From assembly GCF_902196125.1 (NCBI RefSeq), contig NZ_CABIKG010000002.1, positions 62,001 to 126,000 on the forward strand: a stretch of 64,000 nt of DNA. The letters run 5' to 3'. The position numbers were made by a program, and so were the translations under genes. The notes beneath the pieces are model-generated. The model ran no database searches. It saw nothing but the letters and a program-made list of their open reading frames with translations, and had not been told where the DNA came from. Shown piece after piece: positions 46,401 to 54,772 of the stretch. Source of the stretch: Helicobacter suis. GTDB taxonomy: Bacteria; Campylobacterota; Campylobacteria; Campylobacterales; Helicobacteraceae. The first letter of the stretch is position 1. The number at the start of each line of letters is the position of its first letter.

Positions 46401-46562
46401 ATGGAAAGTCTAGTAGCTTGGTTAAAAATTTGCTTAAAGTTGACCTTCTCTTTTATTATTAACATTAAAGAGAGCTGTATTACCACCTTTCACGCACAAC
46501 AAGAGATTTTTAAAAGGCATCTCTTGCATATGTGTTTAAGGGGTTGTCTGATGATACGGTAA
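46401..46562 (+). CDS. candidate small protein (53 aa) with strong ribosome binding site
   Basis: A short open frame whose ATG is preceded by TGAGGAGGTCTTG, the best ribosome binding site in this part of the window. The product has an amphipathic or hydrophobic N-terminal half (LKICLKLTFSFIINI), four cysteines and a basic C-terminal half (FKRHLLHMCLRGC). No family recognised. It lies about 95 bases before the first Hof gene and could be translated from the same mRNA. Supported only by the ribosome binding site. Confidence 0.4.
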   Translation: MESLVAWLKICLKLTFSFIINIKESCITTFHAQQEIFKRHLLHMCLRGCLMIR

Positions 46563-46658
46563 CTAAAGTCAAAAGTATTTGGAGGTGTGAGAGAGTTTTA
46601 AGTTGGGCTTGTAGAGTCCTCCCCTGTGTAGGGTTGTTATATACTATGGAGAATTGTG

Positions 46659-48173
46659 ATGAGAAAAGCGATATTGCTTTCTAAGAGTTTGGTTACCATT
46701 TTAAGTTTATTGTCTGAATCGACGGCTTTTGATTTGCGCAATTTAGAGTCCTTTGCCAAATTTAAGGCAGGTACAGAAATGTTTTCTAAAATAGGGTTTA
46801 ACAACAAGCCTATTAACACTAACAAAGGTCTCTATCCTACCGAAACCTTTATGACCGTGGTGGGTTATCTCCAATTAGATTTTCCTGAACTTTTACCTAA
46901 AAGCGCAACGGCTAATGGACACCATATGTCAGGGAGTTTAGGGGGTTTTGCTGGAGGGCTTGTTTATGATGGAACTAAGCATCTTATCAATGAAGCCACA
47001 GGTAAGCCTTATGGGGCTATGAACTGGAACTACTTTGGGTATTTTGCCGGATTAGTGGGGCAAAAGCCATGGGGGCAGTGTTGGTATGGCGCTGGAGGGG
47101 GCAATGAGTCTAAGTATGCGGGTTTAAGTGCAGCACAATTACAAGCGATGTCAGATGCAACAGTGATTGGTGGGGTTAATGCAGCTGATTGTGTGCAAGG
47201 CTATGCAGATCACACCCGCGATTATGTAATTTATAATGCCTATATTGACTATTCCTACAAAAATATTTTTAGATTTAGAGGCGGCCGTTATGAATCCCCA
47301 GCAGACTACATGAGTGGTTATACGCAAGGGATAGACATGACCTTAAATTTAGGGCATTTTAAGTTTTGGTGGTTTAGTTCCTTTGGACGGGGTTTTGCCT
47401 ATAACGAATGGCTTTATAACTTTTACTCACCTAAAACCTATGTTTTAGCCAATGGTAAAAAGATCAACCCCGGGGTGCATGCTTTCTATGTTACATGGAA
47501 TTATAAAGGTTTTAGCATCGTACCCTTTGTGTATTTCTCGCCTGATAATGAATATAGCCCCTGTTTTACTCTCTTGTATGACAGTAAACCAAACTTTAAG
47601 GGGGTGGGTTGGCGCTCCCAAACCGATATTACGGTTTTAAACCCTTTTTATGCGCCGCGTTTTTGGAACACCTACCAATTTGGTATGATCTCCAGAAGAA
47701 ACGCCCATAGTTTGATGATCAAACAGCGCTTTGACTACAACAACTACAACTTTGGCGGCGGGATTTACCAAAACTTTGGCAATGCTAACTGGATGATTGG
47801 CTACCATGGTAACCGCTTAGGTTTTGACTTTTGGACTAACACCGTTTATGCCAATACGCTTAACTCCCTTTCCTATATGATGGACTCTAATGCCTTTACG
47901 GCTTTTCTCTTTGGCGGGGGTGTGTATAAAAAATTACTTTATGGTTTTATTGGCCGTTTGACTTATGGGCCTAGAGCTAATGAGCAAAGCTTTGCGGTTA
48001 ACCTTGGTTATCAGTTTTCTAAACACTTTTATGCAGACATTAAAGTAGAGTTTTATAACCAACTCATGCACAGAGGTTATAAAATCGGCTGGAATGGACC
48101 CTTCTTACCCGATCAACCCGGCACCGATCAGGATAGAAGCCATATTTTTACAGAGGTCAAGGTAAGCCTTTAA
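46659..48173 (+). CDS. Hof-family outer membrane protein 1
   Basis: First of five tandem Hof genes. A signal peptide is followed by the family's N-terminal block (KIGFNNKPINTNKGLYPTE), repeated Tyr/Trp/Gly-rich beta-strand patterns (GGRYESPADYMSGYTQGI; WWFSSFGRGFAYNEW; KQRFDYNNYNFGGG; RANEQSFAVNLGYQ) and the C-terminal QDRSHIFTEVKVSL. Hof proteins are Helicobacter-specific beta-barrels; some are known to matter for adhesion and gastric colonisation in H. heilmannii. The ATG at 46659 follows TGGAGAATTGTG. 504 aa. An insertion with two Cys (about residues 145-185) is unique to this copy. Confidence 0.9.
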   Translation: MRKAILLSKSLVTILSLLSESTAFDLRNLESFAKFKAGTEMFSKIGFNNKPINTNKGLYPTETFMTVVGYLQLDFPELLPKSATANGHHMSGSLGGFAGGLVYDGTKHLINEATGKPYGAMNWNYFGYFAGLVGQKPWGQCWYGAGGGNESKYAGLSAAQLQAMSDATVIGGVNAADCVQGYADHTRDYVIYNAYIDYSYKNIFRFRGGRYESPADYMSGYTQGIDMTLNLGHFKFWWFSSFGRGFAYNEWLYNFYSPKTYVLANGKKINPGVHAFYVTWNYKGFSIVPFVYFSPDNEYSPCFTLLYDSKPNFKGVGWRSQTDITVLNPFYAPRFWNTYQFGMISRRNAHSLMIKQRFDYNNYNFGGGIYQNFGNANWMIGYHGNRLGFDFWTNTVYANTLNSLSYMMDSNAFTAFLFGGGVYKKLLYGFIGRLTYGPRANEQSFAVNLGYQFSKHFYADIKVEFYNQLMHRGYKIGWNGPFLPDQPGTDQDRSHIFTEVKVSL

Positions 48174-48187
48174 AATCAAGAGGGTAG

Positions 48188-49546
48188 ATGCGTAAGATTA
48201 GTTATGGGAGCGCGCTTTTTTGTGTATGCTGTGTGGGCTCTGTTGGGGCGTTTGATTATAAATTTAGCGGCGTGGCTGAGTCAGTCTCTAAGGTGGGATT
48301 TAACCATTCGCCTATTAATTCTAAAAAAGGCATTTTCCCCACTGAGAGTTTTGTAACTCTAACAGTAAAAGCCCAAGTAGACACCACCTTTTTTTATAAG
48401 GGCAATCATAAAGTCAGCGGGGGACTTGGGGGAGCAATGGGTGCTTTAACCTATGATAGCACCACTACACTTGTTGATCAAAGCACAGGTCAGGTTTATG
48501 GCTCTAAACTTGCCTATTTTTTTATGGGGCGTTGGCTTGGTTTTTTGAATAATGCCCCTTGGAAAAAATCCAATGTAGAAACCACCCAGCATGCCCGCCC
48601 TTATGTGCTGTATAACGCCTTTTTGCGCTACGATTATAAAAATGTGTTAAGCATTATTGCCGGAAGATATGCCTCTAAAGCAACTTTTATGAGTGGCTAC
48701 ACGCAAGGCTTTGAAGTTTCTTATAAATTCCCCTCTTTTTTTAAATTACGCTGGATTAGTTCTTTTGGGCGCGCTTTAGCGGTGGGCGAATTTATTAGGC
48801 CTTGGTACTCCCCGGTTACTACAACTAATAAAAAAGGACAAGTAGTTAATTTAGGAATCCACGCAGTGGGGTTAAATTATGATACCCGCTATTTTTCAGC
48901 CGTCTCTTTTGTCTATTTCTCCCCTAATACCTACACCACCCCCGGTTTTAAGCTGTATTTTAATAGTAACCCGCTTTTTGAAGGGATTGGTTTTAAATCA
49001 CTCACAACCATGACTGTTATTTTCCCCATTTATGACCCCCGCATTTATGATAACTGGTATCGCGGTTCTATGTATGGCAAGTGGGCTAGTAGTATTTATA
49101 TCCGCCAACGCTTTGATTACGATCAATACAATTTTGGCGGGGGGTATTTCCAAAACTTTGGCAATCCAGCCGCTAAGATTTTTATATACGGAAACCCAAT
49201 TGTTATTGATATACGCGATGATAGCGTCTATGGAGGATTGATGAATAACATGCTCTCGCCTAATTCTATTACCGGCTATTTATTTATGGGGGGAGTTCAT
49301 AAAAAGGTTTTTTGGGGTTTGGTGGGTAGATTAACCTTTTCACCCAGAGCCAACGAGCAAAGCCTCGCATGGAATTTAGGGGTCAAATGGAGTCGCTACA
49401 TCTCTACTAATATTAAAATTGAATATAACGAAGTAGACACCCATAAGGGCTATAACATCGCTAATTGGTACACTTTAGATCCAAGCGTAGGCCCCACCCA
49501 TCAAGATAGAAGTTTTTTAATGACAGCAATCAAGGCTCAGTTTTAA
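48188..49546 (+). CDS. Hof-family outer membrane protein 2
   Basis: Second Hof gene, 452 aa, 14 bases after the first. Signal peptide (FCVCCVGSVGA), N-terminal KVGFNHSPINSKKGIFPTE, the GRYASKATFMSGYTQGFEV and WISSFGRALAVGEF barrel blocks, RQRFDYDQYNFGGGYFQNFG and C-terminal QDRSFLMTAIKAQF. It shares the central YNFGGG..QNFG strand with Hof 1. Co-transcribed with genes 1 and 3 judging by spacing. Confidence 0.9.
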   Translation: MRKISYGSALFCVCCVGSVGAFDYKFSGVAESVSKVGFNHSPINSKKGIFPTESFVTLTVKAQVDTTFFYKGNHKVSGGLGGAMGALTYDSTTTLVDQSTGQVYGSKLAYFFMGRWLGFLNNAPWKKSNVETTQHARPYVLYNAFLRYDYKNVLSIIAGRYASKATFMSGYTQGFEVSYKFPSFFKLRWISSFGRALAVGEFIRPWYSPVTTTNKKGQVVNLGIHAVGLNYDTRYFSAVSFVYFSPNTYTTPGFKLYFNSNPLFEGIGFKSLTTMTVIFPIYDPRIYDNWYRGSMYGKWASSIYIRQRFDYDQYNFGGGYFQNFGNPAAKIFIYGNPIVIDIRDDSVYGGLMNNMLSPNSITGYLFMGGVHKKVFWGLVGRLTFSPRANEQSLAWNLGVKWSRYISTNIKIEYNEVDTHKGYNIANWYTLDPSVGPTHQDRSFLMTAIKAQF

Positions 49547-49566
49547 CCTAATCTTAAGGAGATCCA

Positions 49567-51075
49567 ATGGCTCTAGATTTTCATAGGCATTTGCGGTTTT
49601 CTTTTCTTTCTTTAGGTCTTTTTTCTCTTTCACAAATTAACTTTTTAGAAGGCTATAGTTTTAAAATCACAGGTCGGCTAGAAAACTTTGCCAAAATCGG
49701 GTTTAATCACTCCCAAATTAACACCAAATACGGGATTTATCCAACTGAAACTTTTACAGACATTGTCGGGTTTGCTAAAATTAAAGTTGGGCTTTTGCCT
49801 AAAGCCATAGAGCAAAACGGGCATACACTCAGTTTTAGTTTAGGCGGGGCAATGGCAGGTATTCCTTATGATGGCACGAAATATTTAAAAGATCAAAACG
49901 GGCAAATTTTTGGCTCAGTGGTGCATAATTTTATCGGGGGTTGGCATGGGTATTTTTTCAATAAATATTTTAATATGGCCTCTGGGGCCTACCATGCAAG
50001 ACCTTATGTACTAGATACCGCCTTTTTACAATACGATTATAAACACATCTTTGGGTTTAAGATTGGGCGCTATGAGGCCAATATTGATTTTATGAGCGGG
50101 TCTAACCAAGGCTTTGAATTTTATTACAGACCTACTAAAAATCTTAAGCTATGGTGGTGGAGCTCTTATGGACGCGGACTTGCTTTTAACTCTTGGATTT
50201 ATCAATTCTACGCCACCACTACCTATAACCAACCCAATGGCACTAGGGCAAACTACGGCTGGCATGGAATCACCGCTACTTATGATTATAAAAACTTAAG
50301 CGCGCAGGCTTTCTTTTATTTCTCCCCCAAAACCTATAACGCCCCGGGCTTTAAACTCATGTATGATACGAATAAAAACTTCCAAAATGTTGGCTTTCGC
50401 TCCCAAACGCTTTTAATGGTTACCGTGCCGGTTTATGACTCTGGTTGGTATAATTCTAAAACCCATACTTGGAGTATCTGGGACGCGGTGAGTAATGGCA
50501 CGGGAGCTTTAGGCCAAATAATTGGTAAATACGGGGTTACTTTAAATATCCGCCAAGTTTTTTGGTGGAATCACTGGTCGGCTATTTTAGGGCTTTATAA
50601 TACTTTTGGTAACTCAGATGCCTATTTAGGAAGCCACACCATGCCAATGGGGAATAACACCTCTTATGTAAACAACTATGTAAGCTCAAGTATTGTCGGG
50701 TATGACTTTTGGGATAACACCGCCTATGACGGCCTAGCCGATGCGCTAACAAATGCTAACACCACAACGATTTACGGTTCTGTAGGCAGCTTTTATAAAA
50801 AATTTGCATGGCATATTTTTGGTCGGGTGAGTAATGCCAATCACAACGCACAAGGCCATTTAGGCCGCGCGAATGAATATTCAGCAGCTCTAAGTTTAGA
50901 CTATGCCTTTACAACTTCAGTTTTTGTACACTTCAAACTAGAATACTACGGCGTGTATATCCATCAAGGTTATCAAGTGGGCTATTTTGGCTTACCGCAG
51001 TATAACAATCCGGATTTTAAGGCTAATTATCAAGATCGTAGCCACATCATGACTAACATCACTTTGAAATTTTAA
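49567..51075 (+). CDS. Hof-family outer membrane protein 3
   Basis: Third Hof gene, 502 aa, 20 bases after gene 2, with AAGGAGATCCA before the ATG. N-terminal KIGFNHSQINTKYGIYPTE, GRYEANIDFMSGSNQGFEF, WWWSSYGRGLAFNSW, RANEYSAALSLDYAF and C-terminal QDRSHIMTNITLKF. Two Ser/Asn/Thr-rich loop insertions (around residues 285-315 and 355-375) distinguish it from its neighbours and could form surface loops. Confidence 0.9.
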   Translation: MALDFHRHLRFSFLSLGLFSLSQINFLEGYSFKITGRLENFAKIGFNHSQINTKYGIYPTETFTDIVGFAKIKVGLLPKAIEQNGHTLSFSLGGAMAGIPYDGTKYLKDQNGQIFGSVVHNFIGGWHGYFFNKYFNMASGAYHARPYVLDTAFLQYDYKHIFGFKIGRYEANIDFMSGSNQGFEFYYRPTKNLKLWWWSSYGRGLAFNSWIYQFYATTTYNQPNGTRANYGWHGITATYDYKNLSAQAFFYFSPKTYNAPGFKLMYDTNKNFQNVGFRSQTLLMVTVPVYDSGWYNSKTHTWSIWDAVSNGTGALGQIIGKYGVTLNIRQVFWWNHWSAILGLYNTFGNSDAYLGSHTMPMGNNTSYVNNYVSSSIVGYDFWDNTAYDGLADALTNANTTTIYGSVGSFYKKFAWHIFGRVSNANHNAQGHLGRANEYSAALSLDYAFTTSVFVHFKLEYYGVYIHQGYQVGYFGLPQYNNPDFKANYQDRSHIMTNITLKF

Positions 51076-51171
51076 AAGAATATTATTAAATCGTTTAAGA
51101 TAATATTATTAATGTTTGTTAAATTAGAAAAAATTGGTTTTCATTTAAGAAAAAAAATATCTAAACTATAT

Positions 51172-51177
51172 TAAAAT
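51172..51177 (+). promoter_or_regulatory. -10 box of Hof gene 4
   Basis: TAAAAT in CTATATTAAAATACG, preceded by phased A/T runs over about 70 bases (from 51090), the pattern of strong Helicobacter sigma-80 promoters. It gives a leader of about 100 bases before the likely start codon. Confidence 0.6.
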
Positions 51178-51191
51178 ACGCGAACACAATC

Positions 51192-51242
51192 ATGGTCTCG
51201 GGCATAGCTCGATTGGAGTTTTTGCGAGCATGTTCTGTGTAG
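51192..51242 (+). promoter_or_regulatory. leader with short open frame and hairpin before Hof gene 4
   Basis: The leader contains an ATG-initiated 16-codon frame (stop at 51240-51242) without a clear ribosome binding site. It also has an inverted pair GCTCG/CGAGC (51210-51214 and 51225-51229). Either could influence mRNA stability or translation; there is no direct evidence. Confidence 0.3.
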
Positions 51243-51286
51243 ATTTCATCTCGAGGTTATACCGTTATTATGAAAAGGCAGCACCT

Positions 51287-52966
51287 ATGAATCAAAAAAA
51301 TAAACAGACAAAGCCAGAAGGTGGAGCTAGCTGTTCTATGTGGGGTAAGTGGGCTAGGGGTGCCCGTAAGCTACGCAACACGCTCACACCCGCTTTGCTC
51401 GTCTCGTCTTCTTTTGGGCTCTCTGGTTTGGACGCTCTGAGTTATGAGGTCCATGGGGATTTCATCAACTTCTCTAAGGTGGGGTTTAACAATTCCCCAA
51501 TTAACCCAGTCAAAGGGCTCTACCCGACTGGTACTTTCGTGGAGTTGACGGGTAAGTTAGAAACCACTCTACACTTAGGTAAGGGTTGGAGTGCAACCGT
51601 TGGGGGTGCTCTTGGTGGCATGCCCTATGACAGTACGCGTTATGATAAATACGCCAATGACATTCAAGTCCCACAGGCTTGGAAAGATGCGGCGGCTAAT
51701 TGTCATGACAATAGCGCCGGGGGCTTTTGTATTCCCTTTTGGGGCTCTGCTAATCAAGTTGGTACTTACCAATACGCAATGGCACATGGCGGTATAGCTG
51801 ACCCTCGCGGGATTGGCTATATGTTTATGGGTGAGTGGAACGGGCTTTTCCCAAACTACTACCCAGCCAGTGCCTACACTCCCGGTCAATCACGCCGCTA
51901 TGAAATTTATAAGGCTAATATCCAATATAAAAGCGACCGGGTTTGGATGATTTTAGGGCGTTATGACACCACTCAAGTTAAAGACATTGACTGGTTTTAT
52001 CAATTAACGCAAGGTTTCTATGGAATGTTTAAGCTGACTAATAAGCTAACTTTCCAAGTGTTTAGCTCCTGGGGCCGTGGTATTGCTGACGGGCAATGGA
52101 TGTTCCCAATCTATCGCGAAAAACCTTGGGGCCAACATAAAATTGGCTTTATCTATCAAGTGAATAAACACTTCTCTATCCACCCACATGTGTGGTTCTC
52201 TCCAGAGGTGTTTACCGCTCCAGAAATTAAAATGTATTATGACACCAACCCAGAATTTAACGGGCGCGGTTTCCGTTCACAAACTACTTTCTATGGTATG
52301 TATGTTTATCAGTGGAACAACGCCAAATACGGCCGTTATGCGCCCGCTCGTTATAACTCTTGGGATCCTTTCTTAGACGGTGGCAAATGGCGCGGGTTAC
52401 AAGGTCCGGGCGGTGCGATTATCTTGATTAAAGAACGCCTAGACTTTAACAACTACAATGTTAGCTTTGGTATCTATGATGCCATCGGTAACCCGAACCA
52501 GAACATCGGTACATATGGTAACCCAGTGGCTATTGACGGCGTAGAACAATGGACAGGTGGTATCTACTCATTAGGGTTTGCATCCATCAACAACATCACC
52601 GACGCAGACGCCTTTACTGCGTATGCAAAAGTTGGTGCGGTGTATGGTAAGTTTGACTGGGAGTTAGCCGAAAGGTACACTACAGCTCCTCGTGCAGATG
52701 GCCAAGCTCTAGCGTTGTATTTAGACTACCAATTTGGCAAACACATCTCAGCGGGTATCAAGCTTGAATGGTTCTTGCAAGTGATTCGCGCGGGCTATAA
52801 CCCAGGTGTGGGCTTCTTAAGCTATATGGGACAACCTTTAAGCTTGAATACGGGTCTGTTCTCTGCGGCTGGCTTTGCACAAGGTCCGCAAAATACGGGT
52901 GGTATTGCTCATACAGTGGCACAAGATCGAAGCCACTTGATGACTCACATCAGCTATAGTTTCTAG
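51287..52966 (+). CDS. Hof-family outer membrane protein 4, probably highly expressed
   Basis: Fourth and largest Hof protein (559 aa from the ATG at 51287; an in-frame ATG at 51230 exists but AAAAGGCAGCACCT stands before 51287). N-terminal KVGFNNSPINPVKGLYPTG, WFYQLTQGFYGMFKL, FSSWGRGIADGQW, KERLDFNNYNVSFG and C-terminal QDRSHLMTHISYSF. Before the mature N-terminus (SYEVHGDF) lies a ~53-residue export region: a polar basic N-terminal extension, then LTPALLVSSSFGLSG. That is about twice a normal signal peptide. Codons end in C far more often (AAC, TTC, TAC, ACC) than in the neighbouring genes. Own promoter. Confidence 0.9.
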   Translation: MNQKNKQTKPEGGASCSMWGKWARGARKLRNTLTPALLVSSSFGLSGLDALSYEVHGDFINFSKVGFNNSPINPVKGLYPTGTFVELTGKLETTLHLGKGWSATVGGALGGMPYDSTRYDKYANDIQVPQAWKDAAANCHDNSAGGFCIPFWGSANQVGTYQYAMAHGGIADPRGIGYMFMGEWNGLFPNYYPASAYTPGQSRRYEIYKANIQYKSDRVWMILGRYDTTQVKDIDWFYQLTQGFYGMFKLTNKLTFQVFSSWGRGIADGQWMFPIYREKPWGQHKIGFIYQVNKHFSIHPHVWFSPEVFTAPEIKMYYDTNPEFNGRGFRSQTTFYGMYVYQWNNAKYGRYAPARYNSWDPFLDGGKWRGLQGPGGAIILIKERLDFNNYNVSFGIYDAIGNPNQNIGTYGNPVAIDGVEQWTGGIYSLGFASINNITDADAFTAYAKVGAVYGKFDWELAERYTTAPRADGQALALYLDYQFGKHISAGIKLEWFLQVIRAGYNPGVGFLSYMGQPLSLNTGLFSAAGFAQGPQNTGGIAHTVAQDRSHLMTHISYSF

Positions 52967-52979
52967 TCTTTTTTTCTAG

Positions 52980-53001
52980 CTTAAGGGGGTTTCCCCTTAA
53001 G
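52980..53001 (+). terminator. perfect hairpin behind Hof gene 4
   Basis: CTTAAGGGG and CCCCTTAAG form a perfect 9-bp stem with a GTTT loop, 14 bases after the Hof 4 stop codon. No T-run follows on the plus strand, so it may be a 3' stabilising hairpin or a terminator of unusual form. Confidence 0.5.
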
Positions 53002-53012
53002 TATGTTGTTGC

Positions 53013-53018
53013 TATAAT
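53013..53018 (+). promoter_or_regulatory. -10 box of Hof gene 5
   Basis: A perfect TATAAT in GCTATAATACGCC, 38 bases before the ATG of Hof gene 5, so this gene is likely transcribed separately from gene 4. Confidence 0.6.
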
Positions 53019-53055
53019 ACGCCCCGTCTTTATAACTCCATCCAAGCAGGTTTCC

Positions 53056-54423
53056 ATGCAAATGCAAGTTAGAGAGAATATTACTAAGTGGCTTGTTTTT
53101 GTGCTCTTTATCCTTGTGATTAATCGCGCTTTGGCCTTTGACATGAGCATTAGCGGGAAACTGAGTAGCTATACAAAGTATGGTTTTAATAATCAAAAAT
53201 ACGATCCGTCTAAATTTATTTACCCTACAGGGAGTTACACCTCACTTTTAGCCGAAATGAATATTAGCATGGATATTTATAAGGGCTTGCATGCCGAAGT
53301 AGGGGGTATGCTTTCAGCTTTGCCTTATGACTCCACGGCTTATCAAGGTAATAATATCCCTCCGGGTCAGCCCGGGGGCCCTGGAGATTTCTACCAACAT
53401 GATGGTGGGATATTTTGGGAATATATTGGCTGGTATGCCGGGCATAGTGGTTTGCATGTGCAAAAACCGCGCTATGCAATGGTGAATAATGCCTATATTA
53501 GCTATGATTATAAAGGGATTTTTGGCATTAAAGGCGGGCGTTATGAACTCTCTGATTATGACTGGTTTACCTCTTTTAGCCAAGGGGTAGAGGGCTATGT
53601 TAAATATAAAGACATGAAATTACGCGTACTCTACTCAGATGCGCGTGCCTCAGCCTCAAGCGACTGGTTTTGGCCTTTTGGGCGCTATTATACTAGTGGC
53701 AAACCCTTAATGATTGCTGATTTTAAATACCTACACAAGGGTTGGAAAATCAACCCCTATTTTTACTCCATTTTTGGGCGCATGAATGCTCCCGGGATTA
53801 ATATCACCTATGATACCAACCCTAATTTTAGAAATAAAGGTTTTAGATGGGTGGGTACTTTTGTGGGGTTTTTCCCCTTTTTCCCTCCCTCAGGACGCGG
53901 CTATGACATCATCTTATTCCAGCAACAAACTATGGGTAAGGCAGGCCAAACCCTTTTTTTCCGTTCCCGCTTTTATTATAATAAATGGATCTTTGGGGGG
54001 AGTATTTATAAAAATATTGGCAATGCTAACGGGGATATTGGGATTTATGGAGACCCCCTTGGTTATAACATCTGGACCAATAGTATCTATGATGCCGAGA
54101 TTAACAACATTGTTGGTAAAGATGCCCTTAATGGGTTTTTATATTTTGGATCGCGCTTCCATGGGATCACTTGGAAAGTGCTAGGCCGTTTGACCACCTC
54201 CCCCCGGGCAAATGAACAAAGTGTCGCGCTCTTTTTAGGGTATTTTTTAAGCCGTTATAATTTGAAGTTTGATCTTAAATTAGAGTATTACAACAATATC
54301 ACTAAAAAGGGTTATTGTATTGGTTATTGTAGCTCTTGGGGAACTGTCCCACTGCCCCGTAATGTTGACTCTGATCGTAGCCACCTTATGTTTACCGTTA
54401 CCTATGGTTTCCAAATTCTTTAA
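53056..54423 (+). CDS. Hof-family outer membrane protein 5
   Basis: Last and most divergent Hof gene (455 aa). A signal peptide (WLVFVLFILVINRALA) is followed by KYGFNNQKYDPSKFIYPTG, GGRYELSDYDWFTSFSQGVEG, FYYNKWIFGGSIYKNIG, RANEQSVALFLGYFL and a C-terminal SDRSHLMFTVTYGFQIL. The final three residues after the terminal Phe are unusual for the barrel-assembly signal. A Cys pair (YCIGYC) near the C-terminus could form a disulfide. Confidence 0.88.
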   Translation: MQMQVRENITKWLVFVLFILVINRALAFDMSISGKLSSYTKYGFNNQKYDPSKFIYPTGSYTSLLAEMNISMDIYKGLHAEVGGMLSALPYDSTAYQGNNIPPGQPGGPGDFYQHDGGIFWEYIGWYAGHSGLHVQKPRYAMVNNAYISYDYKGIFGIKGGRYELSDYDWFTSFSQGVEGYVKYKDMKLRVLYSDARASASSDWFWPFGRYYTSGKPLMIADFKYLHKGWKINPYFYSIFGRMNAPGINITYDTNPNFRNKGFRWVGTFVGFFPFFPPSGRGYDIILFQQQTMGKAGQTLFFRSRFYYNKWIFGGSIYKNIGNANGDIGIYGDPLGYNIWTNSIYDAEINNIVGKDALNGFLYFGSRFHGITWKVLGRLTTSPRANEQSVALFLGYFLSRYNLKFDLKLEYYNNITKKGYCIGYCSSWGTVPLPRNVDSDRSHLMFTVTYGFQIL

Positions 54424-54451
54424 TGTCTTTTTGGCAAAAATCTAACACACT

Positions 54452-54471
54452 CCCCATAGCTAAAGCTAGGG
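54452..54471 (-). mobile_element. decayed ISHp608-like end hairpin
   Basis: Minus strand reads CCCTAGCTTTAGCTATGGGG followed by AGTGTGTTAG, the same layout as the right end at 54586-54615 (AGTATGTCAA) but with TTAG where the cleavage motif TCAA should be and no GAAT guide. Probably a remnant right end of an older insertion. Confidence 0.6.
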
Positions 54472-54585
54472 TTTTAGTGATTAAAACTTACCCCCGCATA
54501 ATACAAAACCTTTTAACTAAAGCCAGAGATTTATAAGCCTAGCTTTTGTCCCTAGAGAGGATTTTACCACCTGCGCTATAAGTCT

Positions 54586-54697
54586 TTGACATACTCCCAT
54601 AGCTAAAGCTAGGGGATTCTGGGATCATCAAGACCTGCCCGCCAGACGGGTCTTACAGCCTCTACTCCAAGAGTTGATGCCCCAACTCTAGGCGGAC
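54586..54697 (-). ncRNA. possible omega-RNA-like transcript inside the miniature element
   Basis: A perfect TATAAT (54703-54698, minus strand) is followed by a structured stretch: AGAGTTG/CAACTCT perfect stem enclosed by GCCT/AGGC pairing, a GACC..GGTC-type second hairpin, then the right-end hairpin and TCAA. In IS200/IS605 elements the right end is part of the TnpB guide RNA, with the guide taken from the flank after TCAA (here AGACTTATAGCGCAGG). Transcription is inferred, not shown. Confidence 0.4.
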
Positions 54698-54772
54698 ATT
54701 ATAACACAAAAATAACACAAAAAACGCCTTATATCCCCATAGCTAAAGCTAGGGGCTTTACGGCGCGAGTGA
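54586..54772 (-). mobile_element. ISHp608-type (IS200/IS605) miniature element without transposase
   Basis: On the minus strand: flank TTAC (54776-54773), then the left-end hairpin CCCTAGCTTTAGCTATGGG within 54735-54755 directly preceded by AAAG; then the right-end hairpin (54596-54615) directly preceded by GAAT and followed nine bases later by TCAA (54589-54586). TTAC/AAAG and TCAA/GAAT are the cleavage-site/guide pairs known for ISHp608 TnpA, and the extra T in the 3' arm of the hairpin is the known extrahelical base. About 187 bases long, no tnpA or tnpB inside. It should be mobilisable only by a transposase supplied in trans. Confidence 0.82.

Noticed and set aside
46640-46645. TATACT as a -10 box for Hof gene 1
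   Set aside because: It lies only 14 bases before the ATG, so the start site would fall past the ribosome binding site.
51230-51286. Upstream ATG as start of Hof gene 4
   Set aside because: No ribosome binding site before it, and it would add 19 residues ahead of an already long export region; the ATG at 51287 has one.
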